From the NCBI GenBank assembly GCA_963766375.1, contig CAVXZG010000006.1, forward strand, positions 124,001-188,000: a DNA stretch of 64,000 bases. The letters are read 5' to 3'. The position numbers and the translations under genes are program-made. Each line of letters starts with the position of its first letter. Within the stretch, counting starts at the first letter, position 1. Shown piece by piece: positions 8,077-16,424 of this stretch. This stretch comes from AC-32 sp963766375. GTDB taxonomy: Bacteria; Actinomycetota; Thermoleophilia; Gaiellales; Gaiellaceae. The notes beneath the pieces were generated by a model. That model saw nothing but the letters and a program-made list of their open reading frames with translations. It did no database searches and was not told where the DNA came from.

Positions 8077-9345
8077 GTGGGCGACCTTTTCTCCGACGCG
8101 GCCAAGGAACGGCTGGACGAGGCGGCGCCTTTGGCGCTGCGGCTGCGGCCGCGAACGCTCGACGAGTTCGTCGGCCAGGAGCAGGTCCTCGGAGAGGGCT
8201 CCGCGCTCCGCCTTGCGATCGCAGAGGATCGGGTCGGCTCGATGATCCTGTACGGGCCGCCGGGCACCGGGAAGACGACGCTGGCACGGATCGTCGCGGT
8301 CTCGACGGGCTCTGCGTTCGAGGAGCTCTCCGCCGTCTCGGCCACCGTGGCCGACGTGCGTAAGGCGTTGGCTGGAGCGCGCGACCGGCTCGGTGGCTCA
8401 GGCCAGCGCACGATCCTCTTCCTCGACGAGATCCACCGCTTCAACAAGGCCCAGCAGGACGCGCTGCTCCCGGCGGTCGAAGAGGGACTGCTGACGCTGA
8501 TCGGGGCGACGACCGAAAACCCGTACTTCGAGGTGAACTCGGCGCTGCTCTCACGTTGCCAGATCTACGAGCTCGTTCCACTCGGGGAGGAAGAGCTCGC
8601 GCAGATCGTCAGACGTGGCGCCGAGGCGATCGAGACGGAGGTCGACGCCGAAGTGGTCGAGCTGATCGCACGCCGGGCCGGCGGCGACGCGCGAAACGCC
8701 CTGAACATCCTCGAGCTCGCGGCGCAGACGGCGCGGGCGGAAGGAGGGACGGTCGCGGTCGCGCACGTGGAGGATGCCTCCCGGAAGCGCCCCCTCGTCT
8801 ACGACAAGGGCGGCGACGCCCATTACGACTTCATCTCGGCGTTCATCAAGTCGATGCGCGGCTCCGACCCCGACGCTTCCGTCTACTACCTCGCCGCGAT
8901 GCTCGAGGCCGGTGAGGACGCGCGCTTCATCGCCCGCCGGATGATCGTGCTCGCCTCCGAGGACATCGGCAACGCCGACCCACGCGCGCTCCTCGTCGCC
9001 GTCGCCGCGGCGCAGGCCGTCGAGCATGTCGGCCTGCCGGAGGCGCGGCTCAATCTCTCGCAGGCCGCCGTCTATCTCGCCCGCGCACCGAAGTCGAACG
9101 CCTCCTACGTCGCGCTCAACGAAGCGGCGGCGGACGTACGGGAGCACGGTCAGGTTCGCCCGCCGGACTCTCTACGGGACGCGCACTACCCGGGCGCTCG
9201 CAAACTCGGACGCGGCGCCGGCTACGTCTACCCGCACAACGACCCAAGTGGGTTTGACGCGGACTATCTCCCGGAAGAGTTGAAGGGCAAGACCTACTAC
9301 CGGCCGTCCGGATCGGGTGAAGAGGAGGCAGACAATGGCGATTGA
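8077..9345 (+). CDS. rarA: Replication-associated recombination protein A (RarA/MgsA)
   Basis: 422 residues. A AAA+ clamp-loader-like ATPase acting at stalled replication forks. Walker A GPPGTGKT (60-67), Walker B ILFLDEIH (113-120), sensor GATTENPYFEVNSALLSRC and the C-terminal tetramerisation domain with KRPLVYDKGGDAHYD, IVLASEDIGNADPRAL and GYVYPHND, which are specific to this family. GTG start at 8077 opens with VGDLF, shortly before the conserved LRPRTLDEFVGQ. The longer upstream frame is antisense to tryptophan dioxygenase. No internal defect is seen. Confidence 0.93.
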   Translation: MGDLFSDAAKERLDEAAPLALRLRPRTLDEFVGQEQVLGEGSALRLAIAEDRVGSMILYGPPGTGKTTLARIVAVSTGSAFEELSAVSATVADVRKALAGARDRLGGSGQRTILFLDEIHRFNKAQQDALLPAVEEGLLTLIGATTENPYFEVNSALLSRCQIYELVPLGEEELAQIVRRGAEAIETEVDAEVVELIARRAGGDARNALNILELAAQTARAEGGTVAVAHVEDASRKRPLVYDKGGDAHYDFISAFIKSMRGSDPDASVYYLAAMLEAGEDARFIARRMIVLASEDIGNADPRALLVAVAAAQAVEHVGLPEARLNLSQAAVYLARAPKSNASYVALNEAAADVREHGQVRPPDSLRDAHYPGARKLGRGAGYVYPHNDPSGFDADYLPEELKGKTYYRPSGSGEEEADNGD

Positions 9346-9365
9346 GCGGAATGCCCACGCGGCGC

Positions 9366-10062
9366 CTAGTCGGAGCCGCGCACGATCCGCCTAGCGGCGA
9401 ACTCGCCGAACTCGCCGCCCATCGAGCGGTACCCGGCGGCAGCCTTCTCGACGTCGTACTCGGTGCGCCTGAACTCGAACTCGCCGTCGTCGTTACGCAC
9501 CGCCCACGCGGCGCGGCGGTCACCGTCGAGCGGCATCCCGACGCTTCCGGGGTTGAGCAGCTCGGTGCGGTCAGGCCCCCGGCGCTGGAACTGCTGGTGG
9601 CTGTGGCCGAAGACGATCATGCCGGTCGCGCACGCCGTCGAGCATCCGCGCCTCGTCGTCCTCGGGCTCGGGCGCGAAGCTCTCGACGTCGCTGAGCGGC
9701 GAGCCGTGGACGTAGAGCACGCCGTCGAGCTCCGCTTGTGGCGGCAGGCCGTAGAGCCACTCGACCACCTCCTCCGGAACTCCGGCCGTGAATTGGTCGT
9801 AGCTCCTCATCACCTCGGGCCGGTCCTCCGGCGGTTCACGTAGCCAGCGTTCGCCGTTTCCCCGAATCCAGGTTGCGTCAGGGAGTTGTTTCAGCCGATC
9901 GAGCGTGTCCAGCGGCCACGGGCTCGGCGTGCCGTAGTCGCCGCCGAGCAGCCAGCGGTTCACTCCTTCGGCCTCGGCCTCGCGGAGGACCGGCTCGAGG
10001 GCCGGCAGGTTCCCGTGGATGTCGTACAGGAGGCCCAGCACCCTGGGTAGTGTCGCGCTCAT
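9366..10062 (-). CDS. Calcineurin-like metallophosphoesterase (frameshifted)
   Basis: About 230 residues. The metal motifs are YDIHGNLPALE (D-x-H), LLGGDYG (GD), GNGE (GNHE equivalent), YVHGSPLS and, after a frame change, MIVFGHSHQQFQ (GHTH equivalent) with NPGSVG. This matches the YfcE/MJ0936-type phosphodiesterase group. One surplus base near 9621 splits GVRDR from MIVFGHSH; both halves are conserved, so an indel is likely. The ATG at 10060-10062 overlaps the ATG of the divergent hydrolase on the other strand. A GTG at 10039-10041 (VLGLLYDIHGN) is the alternative start and would free the hydrolase start region. Confidence 0.75.
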
Positions 10063-10858
10063 GCGCCTCCACGTCCATGAATGGGGCGACCCCGAGGCGC
10101 CTCCACTGGTCTGCCTGCACGGGGTCTCGGCACACGGGCGCCGGTTTCGCAAGCTCGCCGAGGAGCGGCTCGCGGGAAACTTCCGGGTCCTCGCTCCCGA
10201 TCTGCGCGGCCACGGCCGCTCCGGCTACGACCCGCCATGGGACATCGCCACGCATCTCGACGACGTGCTCGAGACCGTCGGCGCCGTGGGCGTGGAAAGC
10301 GCTGCGTGGATCGGGCACAGCTTCGGCGGGCGGCTCGTGCTCGAGCTCGCCGCGCGGGCGCCTGAGCGCCTGACCGCGGCCGTGTTGCTCGATCCCGCGA
10401 TCCAGATCCTCCCGCATGTCGGCTTCGACTTCGCACAGGAGGCCGCGCTCGACCATTCGTTCGCGTCGGTGGAGGAGGCGATCGAGTCGCGGCTGGCAAG
10501 CGGGGCACCGACGCCTCGGGAGTTCGTCGAGGAGGAAGCGAGAGAGCACCTCGCCCCGTCGCCGGACGGACGGCTGCGCTGGCAGTTTTGCCGCGCCGCG
10601 GTCGTCACCGCCTACAGCGAGCTCTGCACCGACCCGCCTCCGCCCCCAGTCCTCGCGGTGCCGGCGCTGCTCGTGCACGCGGAGTGGTTCGGCCTGGTGC
10701 GCGAGGAGCAGCTCGAGGAGTACGCGCACGCTCTAGGCGACCGGCTCGAGCTGGTCGCCGTGCCCGGCGGGCACATCGTCTACTGGGACGCCTACGAGGA
10801 GACCGCGGCGGCGGTCGAGAAGTTTCTCTGGCGTCACGGTCACGTTTCCCACGCGTGA
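10061..10858 (+). CDS. Alpha/beta hydrolase
   Basis: 265 residues. The fold is shown by CLHGVSAHG (oxyanion HG), LAPDLRGHGRSG, the nucleophile elbow GHSFGG and the terminal catalytic His in VPGGHIVYWD. Esterase, lipase or C-C hydrolase activity is possible; nothing in the sequence fixes the substrate. The start ATG (10061-10063) overlaps the divergent ATG of the phosphoesterase. Neighbours do not suggest a pathway. Confidence 0.8.
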   Translation: MRLHVHEWGDPEAPPLVCLHGVSAHGRRFRKLAEERLAGNFRVLAPDLRGHGRSGYDPPWDIATHLDDVLETVGAVGVESAAWIGHSFGGRLVLELAARAPERLTAAVLLDPAIQILPHVGFDFAQEAALDHSFASVEEAIESRLASGAPTPREFVEEEAREHLAPSPDGRLRWQFCRAAVVTAYSELCTDPPPPPVLAVPALLVHAEWFGLVREEQLEEYAHALGDRLELVAVPGGHIVYWDAYEETAAAVEKFLWRHGHVSHA

Positions 10859-10883
10859 CGGTTTCGCCGCTACGGTCGACCCA

Positions 10884-10912
10884 GGGGGGAACATACGGGG
10901 GACCCCCGGGGG
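10884..10912. terminator. GC-rich inverted repeat between convergent genes
   Basis: Between the convergent hydrolase and arginase genes, runs of G (10884-10889), G (10897-10901), C (10903-10907) and G (10908-10912) can pair in alternative hairpins. It sits where a bidirectional terminator would be expected but lacks a clear U tract, so the call is weak. Confidence 0.3.
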
Positions 10913-10927
10913 TTCAGAGCTGAGGTG

Positions 10928-11839
10928 TCACAAAATGCGCGCGCCGAGGGCGCTCGCGACGAGCTCGACCGCGAGCTTCGCGGTCTGGTTCTCCCGGTCG
11001 AGGATCGGGTTGACCTCCACCACCTCGAGCGAGTGCACGAGGCCCGACTCTGCGGCGAGCTCCATCGCGAGGTGCGCCTCGCGATAGGAGAGGCCGCCGC
11101 GAACCGGCGTGCCCACGCCTGGAGCCACCTCCGGATCGAGCACGTCCAAGTCAAGGCTCACGTGGACGAACCCGGGCCCTGCGATGTGCTCGAGCGCCTC
11201 GTGCATCGCCTTCTCGACGCCGACCCGGTCGAGATCGCTCATCGTGAACACGAGCGCGTCGAGCTCCGAGAGCAGCTCCCGCTCGGGAGGATCGAGTGAC
11301 CGCACGCCCAGCAGTGCGACCCGCCGCGGCTGGAGAGCCGGCAGCACGTAGGCGTCACTCTCGAACTCCGGCCCGCCGAGGCCGAGCGCCGCGGCCAGCG
11401 GCATCCCATGGACGTTTCCGGTCGGAGAGGTGCCAGGCCGATTCAGGTCGCCGTGGGCGTCCAGCCAGAGCACGCCGCCGGGCCCGGAAGCTCGCGCGAG
11501 GCCACCGAGGGTGCCCAGTGCAACCGAGTGGTCGCCCCCGAGCACGAGGGGCAGGAAGCCCTCCTTGACCGCGTGCGCGACGTTGTCCGCGATCCGCTCG
11601 CAGGTCTCCTTGATCTGCGCCAGGAAGCGAACCCGCTCATCGCCGACGGCGCTCGCCTCCGGGACGGCCGTCATCACATCCCCCCAGTCGAGGCAGCGCC
11701 GGCCGAGCTCCTCGATTCGAGGCTTGAGCCCCGCGTAGCGGATCGCCGAAGGGCCCATGTCCACTCCGCGGCGGCCCGCACCCAGGTCGAGCCCGGCACC
11801 GATCACCGCCACCGTTTGGAGGGTTTCTTGAGTGTTCAC
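10928..11839 (-). CDS. rocF: Arginase (ureohydrolase family)
   Basis: 303 residues. Dimanganese enzyme converting arginine to ornithine and urea. All family motifs are present: GGDHSVALG, WLDAHGDLN, GNVHGMPLA, SLDLDVLDPEVAPGVGTP and VVEVNP. The GNVHGMP and VGTPVRGGLSYRE segments are closer to arginase than agmatinase. ATG start at 11839; it is divergent from the response regulator, 26 bases away. No urease or ornithine gene is adjacent. Confidence 0.9.
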   Translation of the reverse strand: MNTQETLQTVAVIGAGLDLGAGRRGVDMGPSAIRYAGLKPRIEELGRRCLDWGDVMTAVPEASAVGDERVRFLAQIKETCERIADNVAHAVKEGFLPLVLGGDHSVALGTLGGLARASGPGGVLWLDAHGDLNRPGTSPTGNVHGMPLAAALGLGGPEFESDAYVLPALQPRRVALLGVRSLDPPERELLSELDALVFTMSDLDRVGVEKAMHEALEHIAGPGFVHVSLDLDVLDPEVAPGVGTPVRGGLSYREAHLAMELAAESGLVHSLEVVEVNPILDRENQTAKLAVELVASALGARIL

Positions 11840-11865
11840 GCCGGCAAGGCTAGCGTTGGCTTCTC

Positions 11866-12261
11866 ATGAGTCACGCGCCGTCGGAGGAGACTCATATCCG
11901 TGTGCTGATCGCAGACGACGACCGCGCGTTCCTGAGCTCGCTCCACGTGCTTATCGACCGACAACCCGAACTGGCCGTGATCGGAACCGCGCTGGACGGG
12001 CTCGAGGCGATCGAGCTCGCCGACGACCTCGACCCCGACGCCGTCGTGATCGACCTGCACATGCCATTGCTCGACGGCGTGAGTGCAGCGGCCCGGCTGC
12101 GACGCGATCACCCCAACCTCTGCCTGATCGCGCTCACGGGCGACGACGCGCCTGCGCTACACCGGGCGGTGCGCGAGGCCGGAGCCGACGAGGTGCTGCT
12201 CAAGAGCGAGCTCGTCGAGGGTCTCCTGGAGCGGCTTGCAGCGGCGCGCGCGAGGACTTAG
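11866..12261 (+). CDS. Single-domain response regulator (CheY-like receiver)
   Basis: 131 residues, receiver domain only. The acidic pocket (IADDD at 16-20), phosphoacceptor Asp63 (VVIDLHMPLLDG), Thr91 (ALTGDD) and Lys113 (LLKSE) are all in place. There is no DNA-binding output domain: the protein ends just after the last helix. It therefore probably acts through a partner protein. No cognate kinase lies next to it. The start ATG at 11866 is 26 bases from the divergent arginase start. Confidence 0.85.
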   Translation: MSHAPSEETHIRVLIADDDRAFLSSLHVLIDRQPELAVIGTALDGLEAIELADDLDPDAVVIDLHMPLLDGVSAAARLRRDHPNLCLIALTGDDAPALHRAVREAGADEVLLKSELVEGLLERLAAARART

Positions 12262-12279
12262 AGGAAGGCTCGGCGGAAG

Positions 12280-12352
12280 TGGCGAGGGCCGGAATCGAAC
12301 CGGCGACACCACGGTTTTCAGCCGTGTGCTCTACCAACTGAGCTACCTCGCC
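12280..12352 (-). tRNA. tRNA-Phe (GAA)
   Basis: 73-nt cloverleaf on the minus strand. Acceptor stem GGCGAGG/CCTCGCC, D arm AGCTCAGTTGGTAGAGC, anticodon stem CACGG/CCGTG with loop CTGAAAA (anticodon GAA) and T arm GGTTCGATTCC. The 3' CCA is not encoded. A possible -10 element TAGACT lies about 10 bases upstream. Confidence 0.96.
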
Positions 12353-12387
12353 GCGGTCGCCTAGTCTAGCCACGCCGCGCGCAAAGG

Positions 12388-12428
12388 AAGGACGTCCGGG
12401 CCGGTGTGACCGCGCCGCGAACGTCCTT
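12388..12428 (-). terminator. Hairpin downstream of methyltransferase
   Basis: An 8-bp perfect stem (AAGGACGT at 12388-12395 with ACGTCCTT at 12421-12428) encloses a loop that can itself fold (CGGT/ACCG). It lies just after the end of the minus-strand methyltransferase and before tRNA-Phe. A long U tract is absent, so termination is plausible but not certain. Confidence 0.4.
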
Positions 12429-12439
12429 TGATCTGCAGC

Positions 12440-13078
12440 CTAAACCTGCTCCTGCTTGCGGGCAAGGAAGGCCGTGCCCGGGCCGACCTGGAAATCCGCA
12501 AACTCCGAGAAACCGCGGCGCGAGAGCTCGCTGAGCAGGCGCTCGGGCGCTACCCAGATCGGGGTTTCCGGCCCCACCGAGAACGAGAAGAGCGCCCATC
12601 CCCCGGGGGCGAGCACCCGGGCGAGCTCGTCGAAGAACGGGATCATGTTGGCCAGCGTGACGAGCTCGAACGAGGCGTCGTCGTAAGGCAGCCGCGCCGA
12701 ATCAGCCTGCTCGAACCGAACGCGTTCCGCCAGCTCCGGCGGAGTCTTCCTCCGAGCCTCCGCAAGCATGTCCTCTGCAAGGTCGGCGCCGGTCACCTGC
12801 GCCTCGGGAAAGTGGCGCGCAACCGAGAAGGCGGCCGCACCGGTTCCGGTACCCAGGTCGAGCGCCCGGCGCGGCGATCCGTCCACGCTCTCGAGCGCCC
12901 GCTCGAACGAGCTCAGATGGGCCGGGTCGCGCATGGTGTCCCAGTTCGGCGCCAGGCGGTCGAACTGTGCGCGCATCAGGGGACGGAACGTGCGCCAGAG
13001 CAGCGGCCAGCGCACGACAGCGTCCGTCGCTAGGCGGGCGAAGCGCCGGCCGAGCTTTCGCTCGAGCTCCTTCCTCAT
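12440..13078 (-). CDS. UbiE-like SAM-dependent methyltransferase
   Basis: 212 residues. Motif I ALDLGTGTGAAAFSVAR, VTGADLAEDMLAEARR, a DSARLPYDDASFELVTLANM motif II and RVLAPGGWALFSFS (motif III) define a class I methyltransferase of the Methyltransf_11 type. The N-terminus (about 70 residues, rich in Arg) includes FDRLAPNWDTMRD, similar to the start of UbiE-like enzymes. Its ATG overlaps the stop of the SAM hydrolase gene by 4 bases (ATGA). Substrate unknown. Confidence 0.78.
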   Translation of the reverse strand: MRKELERKLGRRFARLATDAVVRWPLLWRTFRPLMRAQFDRLAPNWDTMRDPAHLSSFERALESVDGSPRRALDLGTGTGAAAFSVARHFPEAQVTGADLAEDMLAEARRKTPPELAERVRFEQADSARLPYDDASFELVTLANMIPFFDELARVLAPGGWALFSFSVGPETPIWVAPERLLSELSRRGFSEFADFQVGPGTAFLARKQEQV

Positions 13079-13881
13079 GGCGTGCGCAGGTGGATCCGCA
13101 CTTCCTGCCCCGCCTCCACGCCGAACATGGCGGCCGCGCTGCCGCCGCTGATCGCGATCGCAACGTTCCCGTAGGCGTCCTCGTACAGGATGATGTCGCC
13201 CGCCCGTGCATCCGCGAAGGTGCGCGCGGCCACCGCGTAGTAGCGATCGAGCGCGATCTCGAGCTCGACCGTGACGCCGGGGAGCACCGCTGCGTGCTCG
13301 AGATGCTCGCGCCTGAGGTTGAGCTGGACGTTCCCGAAGTGGTCGACGTAGAGCACGACTGCCCGGATCCGGTTCTGGCCGACCTCAGGCTCGGGAACGT
13401 CGAGGTGGACCAGCGCCTGCGAATCGACGGGCGGTCCGAGCTCCTTCAAGGCGACCCCGAGCGCGAGATGAGCCGCAGCGGGGGAGAAGAGGTCGCGGCC
13501 GTGGAAGGTGCGCGAGACGATGTCGAGCGCGTAGTCGGGATTCGAGAGCTCATGGGCCTCCTCGACTCCACCGAGAGCGTCTGCAGCCGGCATCAGGAGC
13601 CCGTTGTCGGGGCCGACGAGGAGTCGCCCATCCCCCGTGCGCAGGGCGAGCGGGCGCCGGTGCCCGCCGACGCCCGGGTCGACCACCGCTAGGTGGACGC
13701 CCTCGGGCATGTACGGCAGCGTGTTGCAGAGCACGAGCGCGCCCTGCAGCACGTGCTGCGGAGGGATCCCGTGCGTGATGTCGATGATCTCGACCTCGGG
13801 AGCGAGGCGTTTCATCACTCCGTGGCACGTGCCCACGAAGTCGTCCTGGAGCCCGAAGTCGGACAGAAAGGTGATGACCAC
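13075..13881 (-). CDS. SAM hydroxide adenosyltransferase (DUF62 family)
   Basis: 268 residues. Family enzymes hydrolyse S-adenosylmethionine to adenosine and methionine and are related to fluorinase. Signatures include ITFLSDFGLQDDFVG at the N-terminus, IDITHGIPP, LAVVDPGVGG, GPDNGLL, FHGRDLFSPAAAHLA and the C-terminal DHFGNVQLNL, which carry the conserved Asp-Arg-His water-activating set of this family. Start GTG at 13881. The next gene in the operon is a SAM-using methyltransferase, so the pair may relate to SAM balance; this is inference. Confidence 0.85.
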   Translation of the reverse strand: MVITFLSDFGLQDDFVGTCHGVMKRLAPEVEIIDITHGIPPQHVLQGALVLCNTLPYMPEGVHLAVVDPGVGGHRRPLALRTGDGRLLVGPDNGLLMPAADALGGVEEAHELSNPDYALDIVSRTFHGRDLFSPAAAHLALGVALKELGPPVDSQALVHLDVPEPEVGQNRIRAVVLYVDHFGNVQLNLRREHLEHAAVLPGVTVELEIALDRYYAVAARTFADARAGDIILYEDAYGNVAIAISGGSAAAMFGVEAGQEVRIHLRTP

Positions 13882-13888
13882 GGCGGGA

Positions 13889-13946
13889 GCCTAAGGCGTC
13901 CAGCTCGGGGACGCCGACCATGGAGGCCGTGCGGGCTCTGCCCGTG
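13889..13946 (-). repeat. Two-hairpin dispersed repeat, copy B
   Basis: Read on the minus strand: hairpin 1 CACGGGCAGAGCCCGC (13931-13946), a short linker, GGTCGGC, then a second palindrome with arms GGCGTCC and GGACGCC ending in CTTAGGC (13889-13919). Hairpin 1 is identical to that of copy A at 4381-4396. The copy occupies most of the gap between the SAM hydrolase start and the hemD stop. Confidence 0.7.
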
Positions 13947-13954
13947 CGGCCGTT

Positions 13955-14627
13955 CTAGACCGCGGCTCGCGCCACGGCTGCAACGAGCCCGTCGAGGTCG
14001 TGTGTCTCCGCCTCCTCGACGACCCGTATGCCCGCGGCCCTCGCCGCGCGAGTCGTCTCCGGCCCGATCGAGACGGCGGGCAGCTCGAGGCCGAGCGCTC
14101 CGAGCGCCTCGGCGGCCGAGGCCGAAGCCAACACGACCAGATCCCCGGCCGGGGGCGGTTCGGGGCGGAGCCGGTGCGTGCGGTAGAGCGGCACGAACTC
14201 GGCGCCGAGCGCGTCCACGAGGTGGCGGCGAGCACGCTCTGCGCCGGCGAAGAGCGTGCGCTCCCGCGGAGCCGGCAAGCTCCGCGACCAGGCCCTCCTG
14301 CGTCGAGACCAGCGGAACGAGGGCCGGCTCGACGCCGCCTTCACGCAGCGCGGCGGCGGTGCCCGGGCCGATCGCCGCCACCGGCGGCAGCTCGCCACGC
14401 GCCCGGCGCAGGAGCTCGCGAGCGCCGAAAGGGCTCGTGACGACGACCCGGTCGTACCCGGCGACCTCGATCTCTTCGGGCCCGATCGGCTCCAGCTCGA
14501 TGAGCGGGCAACGAACCACCTCGTGCCCAAGAGCCTCGATCCGACTCGCGAGCGGCTCGACCTGCTCCCGCGTGCGCGTAACGATCACCTTCAAGCGCTT
14601 CAAGCCGGACCCATCCCCAACCCCCAC
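13955..14627 (-). CDS. hemD: Uroporphyrinogen-III synthase (frameshifted)
   Basis: About 223 residues. HemD closes hydroxymethylbilane to uroporphyrinogen III with inversion of ring D. N-terminal VIVTRTREQVEPLASRIEALG, VVVTSPFGARELL and IGPGTAAALREGGV, and C-terminal FAGAERARRHLVDALGAEFVPLYRTHR plus SIGPETTRAARAAG, fit the two-domain fold. One extra base near 14264 breaks the frame between LAGSA and ERTLFAGAERA. The hemC gene lies upstream on the same strand, as usual. The start is uncertain: GTG at 14627 gives MGVGDGSGLKRLKVIV; a TTG nearer to KVIVTR is possible. Confidence 0.78.
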
Positions 14628-14696
14628 CCACCCGGGGGTTTCTTCACGCTAGCGCGCCGCGACGCGCGGGTGTGTGACCGGTTCGTGCCGATTTCG

Positions 14697-15524
14697 TCAC
14701 GCCGGGACGAACGCGGCCAGCTCGGACGCAAGCGCGACCGGGTCGTCGCCGCTGCGCCGCTCGATCCAGCTGCCGTCCTCCGCGGCGATCAGCGCCGTCA
14801 GTGTCGTGCCGTCGTGGAACGCAGCCACCGGCGCGAGGCAACCGCCGCCGAGCGTGGAAACACAGGCGCGCTCGGCCGATACCCGCCGGCGAGTCTCGGG
14901 ATCGTCCCCCCTCGCGACCAGCTCCTCCTCGCCCGCGCGCACCTGGAGCGCCAGCGCCCCCTGGCCCGCCTCGGGCAGCACCTGCTCGGGCTCGAGCCGC
15001 AGACCGATCTCGTCCGCAAGTCCGAGCCGGTCGAGCCCGCAGGCCGCGAGCACGACTGCGTCGAGCCCCCGCTCTCCCCGCTTGCGCAGCCGGGTGTCGA
15101 TGTTCCCCCGTAACGGCTCGATCGAGAGCTCCGGCTCCAAGGCAAGCAGTTGGGCACGGCGGCGGACCGACGCCGTGCCGACCCGCATCCCCGGCCACAG
15201 CCCGGAGGCACCACAGAGGGCATCCCGCGGATCCTCGCGCTCGAGGTATGCGCCCACCACCAGGCCCTCCGTGTCCGAGGAGGTCATGTCCTTCGCGGAG
15301 TGCACGGCAACGTCGATGCGCCCCTCGAGCAGCGCCTCCTCGATCTCCTTGACGAAGACCCCGCGCGAGCCGATCTCCCCGAACGGCTTCGTCCGGTCGC
15401 GATCGCCGGCGGTGGTGATCGGCATCAGCGCGATCTCGATCCCAGTCCCGCGCAAACGCGAAGCCGCCAGCTCCGCCTGGGTCAGCGCGAGCCTGGAGCC
15501 GCGCGAGCCGACGCGGAGCAACAC
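14697..15524 (-). CDS. hemC: Hydroxymethylbilane synthase (porphobilinogen deaminase)
   Basis: 275 residues, slightly short. Polymerises four porphobilinogens into hydroxymethylbilane. Motifs: RVGSRGSRLALTQAE, the active-site DVAVHSAKDM, RDALCG, GTASVRRRAQL, PLRGNIDTRLRK, LPEAGQGALALQ and the dipyrromethane-anchoring Cys in ERACVSTLGGGC. GTG start at 15522-15524 directly follows the stop of the CcmD-like gene (no bases between), so heme synthesis and cytochrome c maturation are co-transcribed. Confidence 0.92.
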   Translation of the reverse strand: MLLRVGSRGSRLALTQAELAASRLRGTGIEIALMPITTAGDRDRTKPFGEIGSRGVFVKEIEEALLEGRIDVAVHSAKDMTSSDTEGLVVGAYLEREDPRDALCGASGLWPGMRVGTASVRRRAQLLALEPELSIEPLRGNIDTRLRKRGERGLDAVVLAACGLDRLGLADEIGLRLEPEQVLPEAGQGALALQVRAGEEELVARGDDPETRRRVSAERACVSTLGGGCLAPVAAFHDGTTLTALIAAEDGSWIERRSGDDPVALASELAAFVPA

Positions 15525-15680
15525 CTAGTCCGAGCCCACCTTCCGCCGGGCGAGCTCCGCCAGCTCGTCGACGTCACGCTCGAGTCGCGACAGCTTCGAG
15601 GCGATGATCGCCACCCACGCCAGCACCGCGACGAACACGACCAGGTACGCGGCCGCGACGTACTTCTCGCCGGTGCTCAC
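15525..15680 (-). CDS. ccmD: CcmD-like small membrane protein
   Basis: 51 residues from GTG at 15678-15680. One transmembrane helix (YVAAAYLVVFVAVLAWVAIIA) is followed by a charged coiled-coil-like tail (SKLSRLERDVDELAELARRK). The size, topology and position between ccmC and hemC match CcmD, which helps release holo-CcmE from CcmABC. The start overlaps the ccmC stop by 4 bases. Sequence alone cannot prove identity because CcmD is poorly conserved. Confidence 0.7.
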   Translation of the reverse strand: MSTGEKYVAAAYLVVFVAVLAWVAIIASKLSRLERDVDELAELARRKVGSD

Positions 15681-16366
15681 GCCAGCAGTTCCCTGAGCTC
15701 GCGGATCCGCTCGTCGAGCCGCTTCCCTGCAAGCTCGACCCGGTACATCGTTCCCGCGAGCGTGAGCAACCCGGCCCACGCGACGCAGAACGCGAGGAAC
15801 ATGGAGCCCGACATCTGCGGCCCATTGCTCGTGAAGACGGTCGGGTGGATGAAATCGTTCGCGAGCCGGATCGAGAGCCAGCTGACCGGGATCAGCACGA
15901 CCCCGAAGAGCGCGTAGACGGCACACATGTTGGCCCGCGCAGGGCCCGGCTCGACCGAGTAGCGCAGCATGAAGTAGGCCGAGTAGAAGAGGAACAGGAT
16001 CAGGAACGTGACCAGCTGGTTCGAGCTCCAGGTCCACCAGGTCCCCCACGAGACCCGCGCCCAGATCGAGCCGGTCACAAGGGTCAGCGCGCCGAAGATG
16101 ACGCCCTGGTGGATCGCCGCGTAGCTCTCGAGGTCGGCCCCAGGGCTCCGCTTCCAGAGGTGCAGGAACGCTTTCGCTGCGCCCCAGCCGAAGCACGCGT
16201 ACGAGGTCAGCGCGATCGGGACGTGGATGTAGAAGATCTTCTGCGAGAGGCCCTGGTCGCCGTCGATCGGCGCGTAGAAGAAGACGAGCGCGAACGCCGC
16301 CGCCATGAGCGCGACGGCACTCCAGGCGAGCACGGGCAGTTGGATGTCACGCAGGCGGGCGGGCAC
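15677..16366 (-). CDS. ccmC: Heme exporter protein CcmC
   Basis: 229 residues with six predicted membrane helices. It belongs to the heme-handling family that loads heme onto CcmE in System I cytochrome c maturation. The tryptophan-rich periplasmic motif is WGTWWTWSSNQL at about 112-123, flanked by the conserved histidines FYIHVP and NDFIHP that ligate heme. The Asp that normally follows the last Trp of the WWxWD motif is Ser here. Start GTG at 16366. The divergent ccmF starts 58 bases away. Confidence 0.88.
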   Translation of the reverse strand: MPARLRDIQLPVLAWSAVALMAAAFALVFFYAPIDGDQGLSQKIFYIHVPIALTSYACFGWGAAKAFLHLWKRSPGADLESYAAIHQGVIFGALTLVTGSIWARVSWGTWWTWSSNQLVTFLILFLFYSAYFMLRYSVEPGPARANMCAVYALFGVVLIPVSWLSIRLANDFIHPTVFTSNGPQMSGSMFLAFCVAWAGLLTLAGTMYRVELAGKRLDERIRELRELLA

Positions 16367-16424
16367 GGGAAACCGCTGGAATCATCGCAGAACGAGCGCG
16401 CTGCCCGGCCGCTAGACTCGCCGC

